Of a stretch of 64,000 bases of DNA, positions 12,215 to 22,076 are shown in pieces. The notes under the pieces are model-generated. The model did no database searches. It was not told the DNA's origin and worked only from the letters and a program-made list of their open reading frames with translations. The DNA comes from Atriophallophorus winterbourni (lineage: Eukaryota > Platyhelminthes > Trematoda > Plagiorchiida > Microphallidae). The position numbers were made by a program, and so were the translations under genes. Position 1 is the first letter of the stretch. Each line of letters opens with the position of its first letter. The stretch is taken from assembly GCA_013407085.1 (NCBI GenBank), contig JACCGJ010016297.1, forward strand, positions 1-64,000, written 5' to 3'.

Positions 12215-12732
12215 TGTAACGACCAATGTCGTTAGTTAACGCGTAGATCTCCCGTACCTAGTTCGACAAATTCAGAACCACGATTTGGGTTTACTAACAT
12301 GCTGTAATTGATGACAGTTAAAATAATAATTGTATACAAACCTCAATTATATCGGAACGCACCGGTACAATGGAGTCAAAACTCGAGCAATAATAGATTC
12401 AATGAAAATGACGACCTGACGCATAAAAACTAGAAATAGTTAGTTTACCAATGTTGTCGTCCAAATTTCCGTATCAAACAACAAATGACACACAAATTGG
12501 TGTCCAAATTGAAACAATAAAATGAGCCCAAATACCACGTGCAAAAATATGTGGAATTTAATGGCAGCCAAGCAAAATCGATTAGTTCAACAAAACAAAA
12601 AATGTGTACAAGTGGATCGAACAGTATCAAAAATGTATACACAAATAGGAAAAACCGTGAAGAATTAAGAAAAAATCAATTTGTTTAAATAGAAAAATAA
12701 GAAGGAATTTTACACAAATTTTGTCATTTACA
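12215..12732 (-). repeat. BEL-2 3' LTR
   Basis: An LTR of about 518 bp that begins TGTAACGACCAATGTCG and ends ATTTACA. It is clearly diverged from BEL-1, -3 and -4 LTRs but shares short stretches with them, for example GAC-rich start, GACGACCTGA and TACGGTACTGTAATT. Confidence 0.87.
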
Positions 12733-13013
12733 CCGCCCGCCAAATTCCTTCTAGAGTTAACTTCGAATGAACAAACTGATTGGTTCCACCTTCCTAACTA
12801 CCCGACCCTGAATAAAGCAGAATGGCAATGACTCTATTTAGTGGCGAGTCACACACGCCACGTCGCATCGCCATCATTGGACACATGTGGCTTTTTATAG
12901 GGAAATAGTTTGCCGGACTAAGACCCACCACGTCCTCAGGTTTTGCCGTTCTCCCTTTAAGAAGACTGAGCTAGCCCTATCTGCGCCGCCACGCCAGACT
13001 TCGAGCATTCATC

Positions 13014-13517
13014 TTATTGTGCTCCTTCCAGCAGACAAATTTTCCGTATATCACGTCTTACCAAACCATGTTTTAAGCGAACAACAACAGTCCTGACCAG
13101 ATCATCTATGCTCACATGAACATCTACAACAATACCAAGTGGCCAAGCACGCTTCGAAGTTTCAACACTGCTCAATAATACCACATCCCCAACACGAAAA
13201 TTGCGTTTGCGATTGATCCGTTTCTGTCTTGTCTGTCGTTGTGGTAGGTAATCAGATTTCCAGCGTTTCCAGAATACGTTTGCCAGGTGCAGCGATTGTT
13301 TCCAATTCCTCTTATAAGTGTCAACAAATCTTTCTTCAGAATGCATTCCATCATTCGAGCGATTCAACAACAAATCGTTAGGACACAAAGAACAAGAGTC
13401 AATATCCTCTGAAGACACAGGAACAAGCAGTTTGTTGTTCAGAATTCGCTCAGCTTCAATTAGAGCGGTTTGCAGCGTCTCATCCGATGGTGTTTCTTCT
13501 GTGTATGTAGCATTCAA
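13014..13517 (-). pseudogene. BEL-2 integrase C-terminal region
   Basis: A 167-codon piece containing the end of the integrase (DUF5641-like): RVGDVVLLSS, AWPLGIVVDVH, DLVRTVVVRL and KICLLEGAQ. It begins after a frame break that separates it from the catalytic core. It aligns with the tail that is fused to the protease in BEL-1 and so shows where the BEL-1 deletion ends. Confidence 0.8.
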
Positions 13518-13547
13518 TGCACGACGAATGGATCTTATTAGCCGCTC

Positions 13548-13946
13548 TCAAACACCTCCTCTATGACTAGAGTACGGAGGATTAAAGCACCACTCAATAC
13601 TATGTGATACTAGTTTATCCGATAAACCGTCACTGTTCAATCCATTTAGCCATATACGTAGCACTCTTCCAGCGCCAACAAAGTTGGACCCATTATCCGA
13701 ATAAATAATCTGCGGTTTACCTCGACGTCCAATGAAACGAAAGAGCGCCATCAAAAACGAATCCGTATCCATAGAATGGGCTACTTCTATGTGGACTGCG
13801 CGTGACTGTAAACAAGTAAATAGGAATCCGTATCGTTTTTTTACAGATCGACCTCGTCTAACTTCAAACGGTCCAAAATAATCCAGACTCAATTTAGCGA
13901 ACGGGTAAGAACCTGTGGTCACACGGACTGGAGGAAGATCAGACAC
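13548..13946 (-). pseudogene. BEL-2 integrase catalytic core
   Basis: A 132-codon piece of a DDE integrase. The first Asp is in LSLDYFGPFEV and the second in YSDNGSNFVGA. The segment ends PPYSSHRGGV, after which the expected WER with the catalytic Glu falls beyond a stop codon. BEL/Pao integrases carry this layout. Non-functional as it stands. Confidence 0.83.
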
Positions 13947-14003
13947 CAGTTGAGTTGCCGGTCTGGCATCTAACTGTTTACAGGTTAAGCATTTTGCGAG
14001 GGC

Positions 14004-14393
14004 TCACTTCACGCATGATAGCCCACTGGTCGGCCAAAATTTTCTGCGCAGGACGCTGAGGGTATACGCTGGCCCAGAATGTCCTTCGAGCAGATGAACA
14101 TCAAAAATCAATAGGTCAGTAACATTATGCCTTTTAGGAATTTTAATGGGGTGAATGCTTTCATCTGCAAGATCAGAATGCCTCAATCGACCACCAACTT
14201 TCCAAATACCTTGATCAATAAATGGGCGTAACTTCTTCAATGATGACAAATTGAACTCGCAGGGCTCACTTAGCGCCTTATCACCAAATACATTCCGCTG
14301 CGTCAATCGAATAATTTCTGCTTCGGCATTTCGGAATTCGTCTAATACGATCATGCCTACCGATAAAGATCCATTGGAACAATGGCCAAACAT
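14004..14393 (-). pseudogene. BEL-2 integrase N-terminal zinc-binding region
   Basis: A 129-codon fragment including GIWKVGGRLRHS and HLLEGHSGPAYTLSVLRRKFW, the His-containing half of the H2C2 finger typical of BEL/Pao integrases. Minus-strand continuity with the core is broken near 13946-14004. Confidence 0.78.
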
Positions 14394-14479
14394 GATAATA
14401 GCATAACGCTTGAAACGGATCAGCCATGCAATCGAGCGTACAAGCCGTTTCCAACTAGAGAATCGACGAAGAATGACGT

Positions 14480-14728
14480 CTATTCCACACTATGACTCAA
14501 CCAAAGTAATGTTACAATTGGCACGCTTGAATTCAATTCGTTCGCTGCATGTGGATCAACTACTTCAGGCCACATATCAATGGTTTGTTTCAGGAAGTCG
14601 GGGCCATTCAACCAATATTCCAATCGAGACAATTCCATAACACCTCCGGAGGTCAAATCAGCCGGATTAAATCGTGTACTAACATGCCTCCACTGGCAAG
14701 ATATCGTGCGTTCATGTATAAAGATCAA
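14480..14728 (-). pseudogene. BEL-2 RNase H end and connector
   Basis: A fragment that continues the RNase H region after one in-frame stop. RHVSTRFNPADLTSGGV matches the usual 'R-x-NPADL-x-S/T-G/R' element following BEL/Pao RNase H, then LEYWLNGPDFL. Confidence 0.77.
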
Positions 14729-14773
14729 ACGATTCGCTACGAACGTTGAGAAACGACTGGTTCGATTGGTAAT

Positions 14774-15886
14774 TTAATACAAAACTGTCATCGAATCAGT
14801 CCAAAAGAAAACGTTTTTGACAAGTTCACCGAACTCGGATTTCAGAATCAGATATACACGTACCGCAAGTACAGCTGCGGCTAATTCCAACCTAGGAATC
14901 GATACCGCTTTCAATGGATTCACTCGAGATTTTGAAAATAAAAGACGAACCGGTGACATGACCGAATCATTATACAAACGTCCATATGCAACAGCGCCAT
15001 GGCCAGATTCCGGAGCATCGCTGAAAACGTGAACACTCAAGGACGACATACTCTCATTCATTTCGCTAATGCGTCTTGGAATACGTAACTCCTTGATTGC
15101 ATGCATGCTACTGATCCACTTATCACACATTAGTTGAAGATCATCACACATCGTCTCGTCCCAACCCAAAGGTTTTCTGCAACAATTTTGTAGTGAAACC
15201 TTCCCAGGTGAAATCCAAGGACTCATGAGGCCAAGTGGGTCATACAACCCACTTACAACTGACAACAAACTTCGTTTCGTCGTTGGGCGTTTTGACAGAT
15301 TCAGATCAAACCCGAATTCGTCAGTGTCTGCATCCCATTTAACACCCAGCATTCTTTCGGTCGGAAGCTTATCTTGGCTGATAACTCGAACATTAGGTGC
15401 GCGTTCGTCCTCCGGCACATCTTCAAGTAAATTACGATCATTGGAAATCCATTTTGTCAAACGAAACCCTCCCATTCGTAACAATGCAGACAACTGCTCC
15501 ACCAAGGATTTTGCTTCGAGTTCAGTAGGCACTGATATCAAACAGTCATCCACATGAAAATTTCTTGAAACATAGTCTCTGATTTTCTTTCCAAATAAAT
15601 GCCCGAATCGCTCAACCGTTTTGCGCAGTGCGAACGTTGCGCAGAATGAAGACGACGTTGCACCAAAAGGATGAACCGTCATCCGAAACCTTTTAATGGG
15701 ACCCGAAATGTCATTTTTGTCCCACCAGAGAATTCGAAGAGCATATTTATCATTCTCTGGCAACTTTACCTGTAAGAACATTCCTTCGATATCAGCGGCG
15801 ACGGCATAGGCGTGTAAGCGGAAGCGTATCAACACGTCGATCAAATTCGTTGTCAGATTTGGTCCTCGAAGTAGGGCATCATTCAA
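14774..15886 (-). pseudogene. BEL-2 reverse transcriptase/RNase H
   Basis: A 370-codon frame. The RT part has VAADIEGMFLQV (catalytic Asp32), FGATSSSF and the HVDD box at residues 111-114, where most relatives have YVDD. A thumb/connection follows (PTERMLGVKWD, VSGLYDPLGLMSPW). RNase H has FSDAPESGHGAVAY (Asp290), PRLELAAA (Glu334) and FWTDS (Asp364). All expected acidic residues are present. The start is artificial: the frame is preceded by the normal NPKKPDKLRILFDCAA segment ending in a stop. Confidence 0.88.
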
Positions 15887-15950
15887 CGATACACCGTTGT
15901 GTTAAGCAGCACAATCGAACAAAATTCTAAGCTTATCTGGTTTCTTTGGA

Positions 15951-16175
15951 TTAAAAACAAGGATGGTGAGGCAAATACCAAGCATGATTCTCATCTGCAT
16001 TACTCGGAACGGTTTCGATATAACCAGTAGTCAAATGATGTGCCATTATCCTGTTGTAGCGTTCGAATAACGCACTGTCACGTTCGAATCGACGCCTCAA
16101 GTAGCCCAAGCGCTTTTCCGCTATCCAATAATTTGCGGTAAGTTTACGTCTATCACCCCTCCATGGTAGCGACAC
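15951..16175 (-). pseudogene. BEL-2 RT N-terminal segment
   Basis: A 74-codon fragment with LPWRGDRRKL, AEKRLGYLRRRF, YNRIMAHHLTTGYIE and HAWYLPHHP, the conserved lead-in to BEL/Pao reverse transcriptase. It is separated from the palm domain by a one-base frameshift just after HHP and by an in-frame stop. Confidence 0.8.
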
Positions 16176-16232
16176 CTGGAACTGGCCGTCAATAAATTTT
16201 GATCGTTTTACTAGAGAAAATGCTTCTTCATC

Positions 16233-17237
16233 CTAACGCGATCGTTTTTTGCCTTCTGTGGCAATATCCGCCAATTCAGTATTGTATAGCCTCCTGATAC
16301 ATTCATCGATGGACCCTTCATCCGTAGAAGAATTTAAACTGAAGACATTTCTCGAGTCTTGGCATGTCGGTCCTTGCAAAATCCAACCCAACAATGTTTT
16401 CGTTGCAAATGGACGGCGCCTGCCTCCTAATCGCTGTTCCAACGCCCAATGCGCTTCCGGAACGTCACATCCAATCAGCAAGGTTATTTCTTGTCCAACA
16501 TTCTCCGAGAATGTTAGATCCTTCAAATGATCATATCTTGCGATGATACTATCCGGAGAATTCATTGTTACTTCAGGTAATTTGGAAACCGTGTACGCTT
16601 CAGCAACATGAATTACTTCATCCTCGTCAACGGAATGTACATTGAATCTCAATACTGAACTTTTCAATTTTCGACGCAAAAAGAGCGAGGTTATCGACAC
16701 ATCAAATGCGACACTAGGCATACCGAATTTCTCAACAAATCTTTGTGAGATCAGAGTGGTATCCGAGCCATTATCGAGTAACGCTCCGACTGGAACAAGT
16801 CCCACAGGCGTGTCAATTTTCACCGACAGGTAACCCAGGCTTACTGCTGGACTGAGAGCAGAAGCACTGTAATTAATATTTTCTAGTTGCTTACTCATAC
16901 GATTATAATGTAGAGACGAATGGTGACGTTTACCACACTTTTCGACCGAGCAAACAGTTGACACCTTGCAGTCGCATGCTTTATGAGACCGGTTCAAGCA
17001 AACGTAGCACATACCGTGTTGCTCAGCGATAGCCCATCTCTCTTCCACATCAGCTTTCAGATATGTAGGGCAGTTTTCTATTCGATGAGGTCCTTCACAC
17101 TGGTAGCATTCTATTCGCATTGATGGGGAGTAACTTGTGGTCATGTACACTCTCCGTCCTTTGCATTGCCTCGGCAATAATACATAAGATATAGCAAACG
17201 CTGTCCGGAATCGCAAGTTTTCGATTCTATATAACAC
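16233..17237 (-). pseudogene. BEL-2 zinc-knuckle and aspartic protease
   Basis: A 334-codon frame. The start is not a true N-terminus: it reads out of frame through gag remnants before reaching RRVYMTT. It contains CYQCEGPHRIENC and further Cys/His pairs, then the protease motif LLDNGSDTTLIS and the segment LLIGCDVPEAHWALEQR shared with BEL-1. Unlike BEL-1, it continues toward pol after LLGWILQGPT. Confidence 0.82.
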
Positions 17238-17616
17238 TTAAATTGCCGAATACATTCCCAGTAATCCACCAAATTGCCATCAAATGTAGATACTCTACCC
17301 TAGGCAATGAAGCAAAATCGTTGACGACCCTTTGTGACATCTTCACCGCTTCTAACTCAATATGTCGACTAACTGAAAATTTAGTAACATAGTTGTCGTT
17401 GACACTGCATCCTCCCAAACGAGCTATCGTCTCCTTAGCAATCACTAAATCTCTCTCTAATTCTAGCTCACGCACAGACGGCCCATGTTTAGAGTCGAAA
17501 TTAGGACTACCTCGAGATGATATACAAGAGCTACGCGAGGCTGAACCAACAGTGTCAATATCACCATTACAGGCAAGCTTATCAGTAGTGTTCAGACGTT
17601 TCGATTTACGTGGCAT
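17227..17616 (-). pseudogene. BEL-2 gag N-terminal part
   Basis: The frame probably begins at the MPRKSKRL Met (17616). It contains an acidic Ser-rich stretch, a coiled-coil-like segment and a degraded LPRVEYLHLMAIWWITGNVF, the counterpart of the gag motif in BEL-1. About 200 codons of gag found in BEL-1/BEL-4 are missing between YCRG and RRVYMTT. Confidence 0.68.
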
Positions 17617-17849
17617 TATCAAAAATGGCGAAACACAAGATAAAAAAGGCAAGAAGGTCACCAATGTTTGAACAGAAATGAGTAGATGTACGAGGGTCCA
17701 AGTTGATCCTCGTTCCGCTGGATTGGCGATCCAATTGACCGTATCCAATTGGACAATTCGATTTGAGTGCTTCCCGTTAAGTTCGAAAAGAAAACGAATA
17801 CTTCTCGTCCAGTTGAAGAAGAATCAAAATCCAGTTCCAAATTGAGTAG

Positions 17850-18366
17850 TGTAACGACTAATGTCGTTAGTTAACGCGTAGATCTCCCGTCCCTAGTTCG
17901 ACAAATTCAGAACCACGATTTGGGTTTACTACGGTACTGTAATTAATGACAGTTACGATAATAATGGTATACAAACCTCAATTATATCGGAACGCACCGG
18001 TACAATGGAGTCAGAACTCCAGCAATAATAGATTCAATGAAAATGACGACCTGATTTATAAAAACTAGAAATAGTTAATTTACTAATGTTGTCGTCCAAA
18101 TTTCCGTATCAAACTACAAATGACACACAAATTGGTGTCCAAATTGGAACAATAAAATGAGCCCAAATACCACGTGCAAAATATGTGGAATTTAATGGCA
18201 GCCAAGCGGAATCAATTAGTTCAACAAAACAAAAATGTGTATAAGATGATCGAACAGTATCAAAAATGTATACACAAATGAGTAAAACCGTGAAGAATTA
18301 GCAAAAAATCAATTTGTTCAATTGGAAATATAAGAAAGAATTTTACACAAATGTTTGTCATATACA
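17850..18366 (-). repeat. BEL-2 5' LTR
   Basis: An LTR of about 517 bp matching 12215-12732, ending ATATACA at 18366 and followed by AGGGT of the target duplication. The LTR pair shows many point differences, which fits an older insertion than BEL-3. Confidence 0.87.
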
Positions 18367-19118
18367 AGGGTCATTCTCACAACATTTATTTTTCAAGTTT
18401 AGCCAGGAAAAAACCCACTTGGGAAGAGGGGGTTTTACCGCATCAAACTCAGGATTTCTGTTTTTTCAAAATATTTTTTTAAATTTGTAGCAAATTTTCA
18501 CACCCCCGAAGTTAGGTTCGAAACTATTTTGCTCACAACTCGCCAGAGAAGGTGAAATCTCCTCACCTACACTGGATTTTCGTGAACACAAGATTTTTTT
18601 TCCTATCATATAATAGTATATACTATACTATGTATTTCTGATCACTTTTTCGCGCACCATTTAAGCCTCCCTTTTTTGCAAGGTTCGAAATACAACATAT
18701 TCGGCTCCCCTGTTCAAAACAGGAGGCCCAGAAAGAAAAAAGGAAAGAATTGAAAGACTCAAATTTGGGGTTGAAACTCCCAAATTTATTGAAAAAATAG
18801 TGTGTAAAAAATACACAAAAAATACCCCATTTTGGCCGGTCAAACGCACTTTTTTCAACTACGTAAGGGTCCCCCTCACAACATTTTTTCTCAAGTTTAG
18901 CCAGGCAAAACCTACTTTGGGAGAAAAGAGTTGTACCGCATCAAACTCAAGATATCAGATATTTTCAAAATAATTTTTTTTAGCAAATGTTTACACCCTT
19001 AAAGTAAGGTTTCAAACTTTTTTGCTCACAACTCGTCAGAGAAGATGAAATCCCCCCACACACTGGATTTCCGTGAACACAAGATTTGTTTCCCTATTAT
19101 ATAATACTATATAATATA
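18367..19118 (+). repeat. Satellite block 3, plus orientation
   Basis: About one and a half 497-bp monomers between BEL-2 and the hammerhead-bearing insertion. It ends at 19118 with ACTATATAATATA (19106-19118), the left copy of a 13-bp target duplication. No gene was seen. Confidence 0.9.
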
Positions 19119-19271
19119 AACAAGATTATACTTGTATGCCAACTGTTATATAGGGTTCGTACAACGAACCACGATGATCAGACACAGAATCACAAAGTGA
19201 TTCTTGGTCAAAGCACTCAAGGCGCTTGTGGATGACCAAAGTAATGTGTTGCTCACATCCCCATCCCTTAC

Positions 19272-19315
19272 ACACCACTACCGGTTTCTGGCTGTTTGCC
19301 GTCGTCAGGTGGAGA
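19272..19315 (-). ncRNA. Hammerhead ribozyme candidate, left unit
   Basis: On the minus strand: stem I strand CCAC (19309-19312), core CTGACGA, stem II GGC/GCC with loop AAACA, GAAA, stem III palindrome ACCGGT, unpaired A and stem I strand GTGG (19275-19278). The first base pair of stem II is a C-A mismatch, unlike the right copy. Cleavage would fall after GTA. Confidence 0.62.
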
Positions 19316-19556
19316 CAGTAAGATCAGGTTCAGTGAGCCTTGAAACAGTGGATTAAAGTAAACAAGATTATACTTGTATGCAACATTACTTTGGTCATCC
19401 ACAAGCGCCTGAGTGCTTTGACCAAGAATCACTTTGTGATTCTGTGTCTGATCATCGTGGTTCGTTGTACGAACCCTATATAACAGTTGGCATACAAAGT
19501 ATAAATCTTGTTTACCTTTAATCCACTGTTTCAAGGCTCACGAACTGATCTTACTG

Positions 19557-19600
19557 TCTCCACCTGACGATGGCAAACAGCCAGAAACCGGTAGTGGTGT
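19557..19600 (+). ncRNA. Hammerhead ribozyme candidate, right unit
   Basis: All core parts are present in order. Stem I is CCAC (19560-19563) with GTGG (19594-19597). The core CTGACGA spans 19564-19570. Stem II is TGGC/GCCA (19571-19574, 19580-19583) with loop AAACA. GAAA lies at 19584-19587. Stem III is the self-complementary ACCGGT (19587-19592), and A19593 is the residue before the cut. A stem III this short and palindromic is known from hammerheads that act as dimers, such as the schistosome satellite and Penelope-type ribozymes. The match was made by eye. Confidence 0.7.
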
Positions 19601-19626
19601 GTAAGGGATGGGGATGTGAGCAACAC

Positions 19627-19718
19627 ACTATATAATATAGTTCGTAATTTTTATCACTTTTTCGTGCACCATTTAGCCCTCCTTTTTTGCAAGGTTTGAA
19701 ATACAACATATTTGGCTC
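19627..19718 (+). repeat. Satellite remnant between two insertions
   Basis: About 90 bp of the satellite in plus orientation. It starts with the right copy of the ACTATATAATATA duplication and ends in GGCTC (19714-19718), the left target duplication of BEL-3. Confidence 0.85.
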
Positions 19719-20294
19719 TGTAACATCTGTGACGTGAGTAACGCGTATTCCACCCATTTCTTAGTTCAACAAATTCAAAACCACAATTCGGATGTTATAC
19801 GGTACTGTAATTAGCAACACTTACAACAACAATAATTATACAAACCACAACTGTATAGGAACGTACAGCAAATAGTGGAGTCAAAATACTCCAGAATCAA
19901 TTATATCAATGCAAACAAGTTCAATGACGACCTGAGATGTAAATAGAATGAAAGGAGTTACCAAAATTGCCGTCCAAAATGTCTATCAAAGACAAGACAC
20001 CCAAAAGTGGTGTCAAAATACAAGCCAAATACAAGTGCCCAAAATGGCAATCAAATTCAACAACAATGACCGACAATGGCTTCAACAATGAATTAAAACA
20101 AAAGCTTCACTAAATATGTGAACAGAAGATTTCCAATAAAATAATTACAAAAAGAAATGTTTTATATCAAAATACTGTAGGAAAATAAAACACAAGCAAA
20201 ATCTATTTCACAAAATTCAAGTTTTGTAACCAAGTTCAAAATGAAAGGAATTTTGAAGGGAAAGGAAGAATTTTAAACTACTTTGAACCTTACA
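19719..20294 (-). repeat. BEL-3 3' LTR
   Basis: A 576-bp LTR beginning TGTAACATCTGTGACGTG and ending CCTTACA. It is near-identical to 22077-22652. Confidence 0.9.
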
Positions 20295-20499
20295 CCTCCG
20301 ACCAAATTCTTTCTAGGGCTTAACTGTACAACGATTGTTCGAAGAATACCCTAACGAATTCCGTGCAGCAAATGACTTTATTTAGTGGCGAGTCACACAC
20401 GCCACGTCGCATTGCCATCATTGGACACATGTGGCTTTTTATAGGGAAATAGTTTGCCAGACTAAGACCCACCACGTCCTCCGGTTCTGCCACCGTCCC

Positions 20500-21663
20500 C
20501 TACAAGTAGCTTATGCATGCAACCCCGCCCAAACGAGCCTTGTGTATTTCATCCTCAAACAGCGACATCTCGCGCCAATTAAACAAATCTAATGTGCAAA
20601 TTATTATTAGTGTATCATGAGATCGAAACACAAATAACACATCAGGTACACAACGGAACACTTTACTCCAATCATATGGATTGTCATGACTACCATCTGT
20701 CGCCACCCTTTCGGCTGACTCAGTGTCATGTGAACCAGGCTTACTATTCATTGGAGCTGAATAGGTGTCAGGTGTGCCAGGCTTGCTCTCACTCGTATCT
20801 GAATTAGTGTCGGGAAATTCAGTCACAAAATCCGACTGAGCTAATTCAGTGTCAGGTAACTCAGCTTCGTGAGCAAAACTGACAACACAAACATCAAGAT
20901 CCTCCAACTTTACATTAATAACAACCCTTTCTTGACAATCAGTCACAAAATCCGACTGATCTAATTCAGTGTCAGGTAACTCAGCTTCCTGAGAACAACC
21001 GACAGCACAAACGTCAAGACCCATCAAATTTACATCAATAGAAACCGTTTCTTGGCACTCAACTATGCTAGCATGCCTTGCTATGGAATCCTTTTGGCAA
21101 CATTTACACAACTGACCAAATCGAATCCAATCAATAAGAGCTCGACGTGTCACAAAGTCTGTGAGTTTCTGAAAAGTAATTTCTAATCCCTCGCAGGATA
21201 CAGCATTCTTCAGATCAGTCCACTGTTGCTGGAACGCAGCCGGTAATATATGCACAATATACTTCAAAGTGTCACTTGTATTCAAAGCCGCCTGGCAGTC
21301 CAAAAGAGTGAGGGCAACCTGACATTTATGCATCGACGAAGCAAGAACAGCGGAGCTTTCTGACTGGCCAATCAATCGTCGGGCCTCTCCAAATAACTCA
21401 TCTAATACTGAGTGGGCCACAGTACAAGCTAGGTCTGAAGCTCGTTTATGAAAGGTACCATGAGTTAATTTCAAGATTGTAGCATTAGCAATCGCTAAAT
21501 CTTGCTCCAATTCAAGTGTTCGTTTAGAAGGTGCACAGCTACAGTCGAGATCATGTGTACCAACAGATGGAGATTCAAAGTCGTCCGCACCATTGTGACT
21601 ATCTTTTAGGGACTTAACCGAACCACTCACTAAACTTGCTAAATGTTCAGGCATTTTATTCAA
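20500..21663 (-). CDS. BEL-3 gag-like protein with internal repeats
   Basis: A complete 387-codon frame. The N-terminal part (about 1-190) resembles the end of BEL/Pao gag: a coiled-coil segment (LELEQDLAIANATIL), LDELFGEARRL and a stretch ending PAAFQQQWTDLKN that aligns with the corresponding BEL-1/BEL-4 segment. The central FDGNP/YPGQR gag region is missing. From about residue 210 come two tandem copies of a 40-residue acidic unit (120-bp period at DNA level, 20819 and 20939) containing LDVC and EAELPDTEL-QSDFVT. A Ser/Thr/Pro-rich tail rich in PDT follows. No catalytic motif was seen. Its role could be capsid-like packaging; that is inference from the gag half. Start is the first Met; a second Met two codons on is equally possible. 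Confidence 0.72.
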   Translation of the reverse strand: MNKMPEHLASLVSGSVKSLKDSHNGADDFESPSVGTHDLDCSCAPSKRTLELEQDLAIANATILKLTHGTFHKRASDLACTVAHSVLDELFGEARRLIGQSESSAVLASSMHKCQVALTLLDCQAALNTSDTLKYIVHILPAAFQQQWTDLKNAVSCEGLEITFQKLTDFVTRRALIDWIRFGQLCKCCQKDSIARHASIVECQETVSIDVNLMGLDVCAVGCSQEAELPDTELDQSDFVTDCQERVVINVKLEDLDVCVVSFAHEAELPDTELAQSDFVTEFPDTNSDTSESKPGTPDTYSAPMNSKPGSHDTESAERVATDGSHDNPYDWSKVFRCVPDVLFVFRSHDTLIIICTLDLFNWREMSLFEDEIHKARLGGVACISYL

Positions 21664-21779
21664 AAGGATTCAAAGGGAAAAAAGAAAACAAATAAAAAGG
21701 GACGTCACCGATATTGTAAACTGAATCGATTCGCGAATCTTCAACTGCACTTCTCGCCAAGTTCGAGAAGAATCAAATT

Positions 21780-22076
21780 TCAAGTTCAGTACTGTATTTT
21801 AACCAATTGAGACAAATAAGATACAAATCGAATTCCAAGATGAGTACTGCTTCAACGAACCAAGTTGAGTACTTACAAAAATTGTAATGCTTAGACGCAC
21901 CAAGTTGAGTACTGTTTTTTCTCCAATTGAGACAAATACCGTACAAATCGAGTTCCAAAATTGAATACTGCTTCGACGAACCAAAGTTGAGTACTCCATT
22001 TTCTCCAATTGAGACAAATACGGTACAAATCGAATTCCAGAATTAAATACTGCTTCGACGAACCGAAGTTGAGTAC
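21780..22076 (-). repeat. BEL-3 leader tandem repeat
   Basis: Between gag and the 5' LTR lie three copies of an about 82-bp unit; CCAATTGAGACAAATA starts at 21803, 21923 and 22005, with the first interval enlarged to 120. Related single copies occur in the leaders of BEL-1 (near 7760) and BEL-4 (near 52718). Short frames here are repeats of the unit and not genes. Confidence 0.75.

Larger units (their letters stand above)
12215..18366 (-). mobile_element. BEL-2: long BEL/Pao LTR retrotransposon with a full pol, degraded
   Basis: A 6152-bp element with LTRs at 12215-12732 and 17850-18366. The target duplication is AGGGT on the right (18367-18371) and AGTGT on the left (12210-12214); the satellite consensus at this spot reads AAGGGT, so the left copy has mutated. 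On the minus strand the order is gag, zinc knuckle/protease, RT, RNase H, integrase, which is characteristic of BEL/Pao. Stops and frameshifts break the polyprotein into at least eight pieces, and the central part of gag has been deleted. This is the only element in the window with a recognisable reverse transcriptase of this superfamily. Confidence 0.9.
19119..19626. mobile_element. Retrozyme-like insertion: two inverted 242-bp units with hammerhead ribozymes
   Basis: A 508-bp insertion flanked by a 13-bp direct duplication, ACTATATAATATA (19106-19118 and 19627-19639). The left part (19119 to about 19380) is a 242-bp unit whose first about 20 bases recur at 19361, i.e. slightly more than one turn of a tandem unit. 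The right part (about 19381-19626) is the reverse complement of the same unit, but starting from a different point, so the two copies are circularly permuted relative to each other. Both carry a hammerhead core on opposite strands. There is no coding frame. This matches what is known of short hammerhead-containing retroelements (retrozymes, Penelope-associated) that pass through circular or multimeric RNA; assignment to that class is inference. Confidence 0.78.

Noticed and set aside
12215..18366. Calling BEL-2 an endogenous retrovirus
   Set aside because: Domain order and motifs are those of BEL/Pao retrotransposons and no envelope-like frame exists between integrase and the 3' LTR.
19268..19534. 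An 88-codon minus-strand frame in the hammerhead insertion as a gene
   Set aside because: It crosses the junction between the two inverted units and has no similarity to any family I know; the structure is better explained by non-coding ribozyme units.
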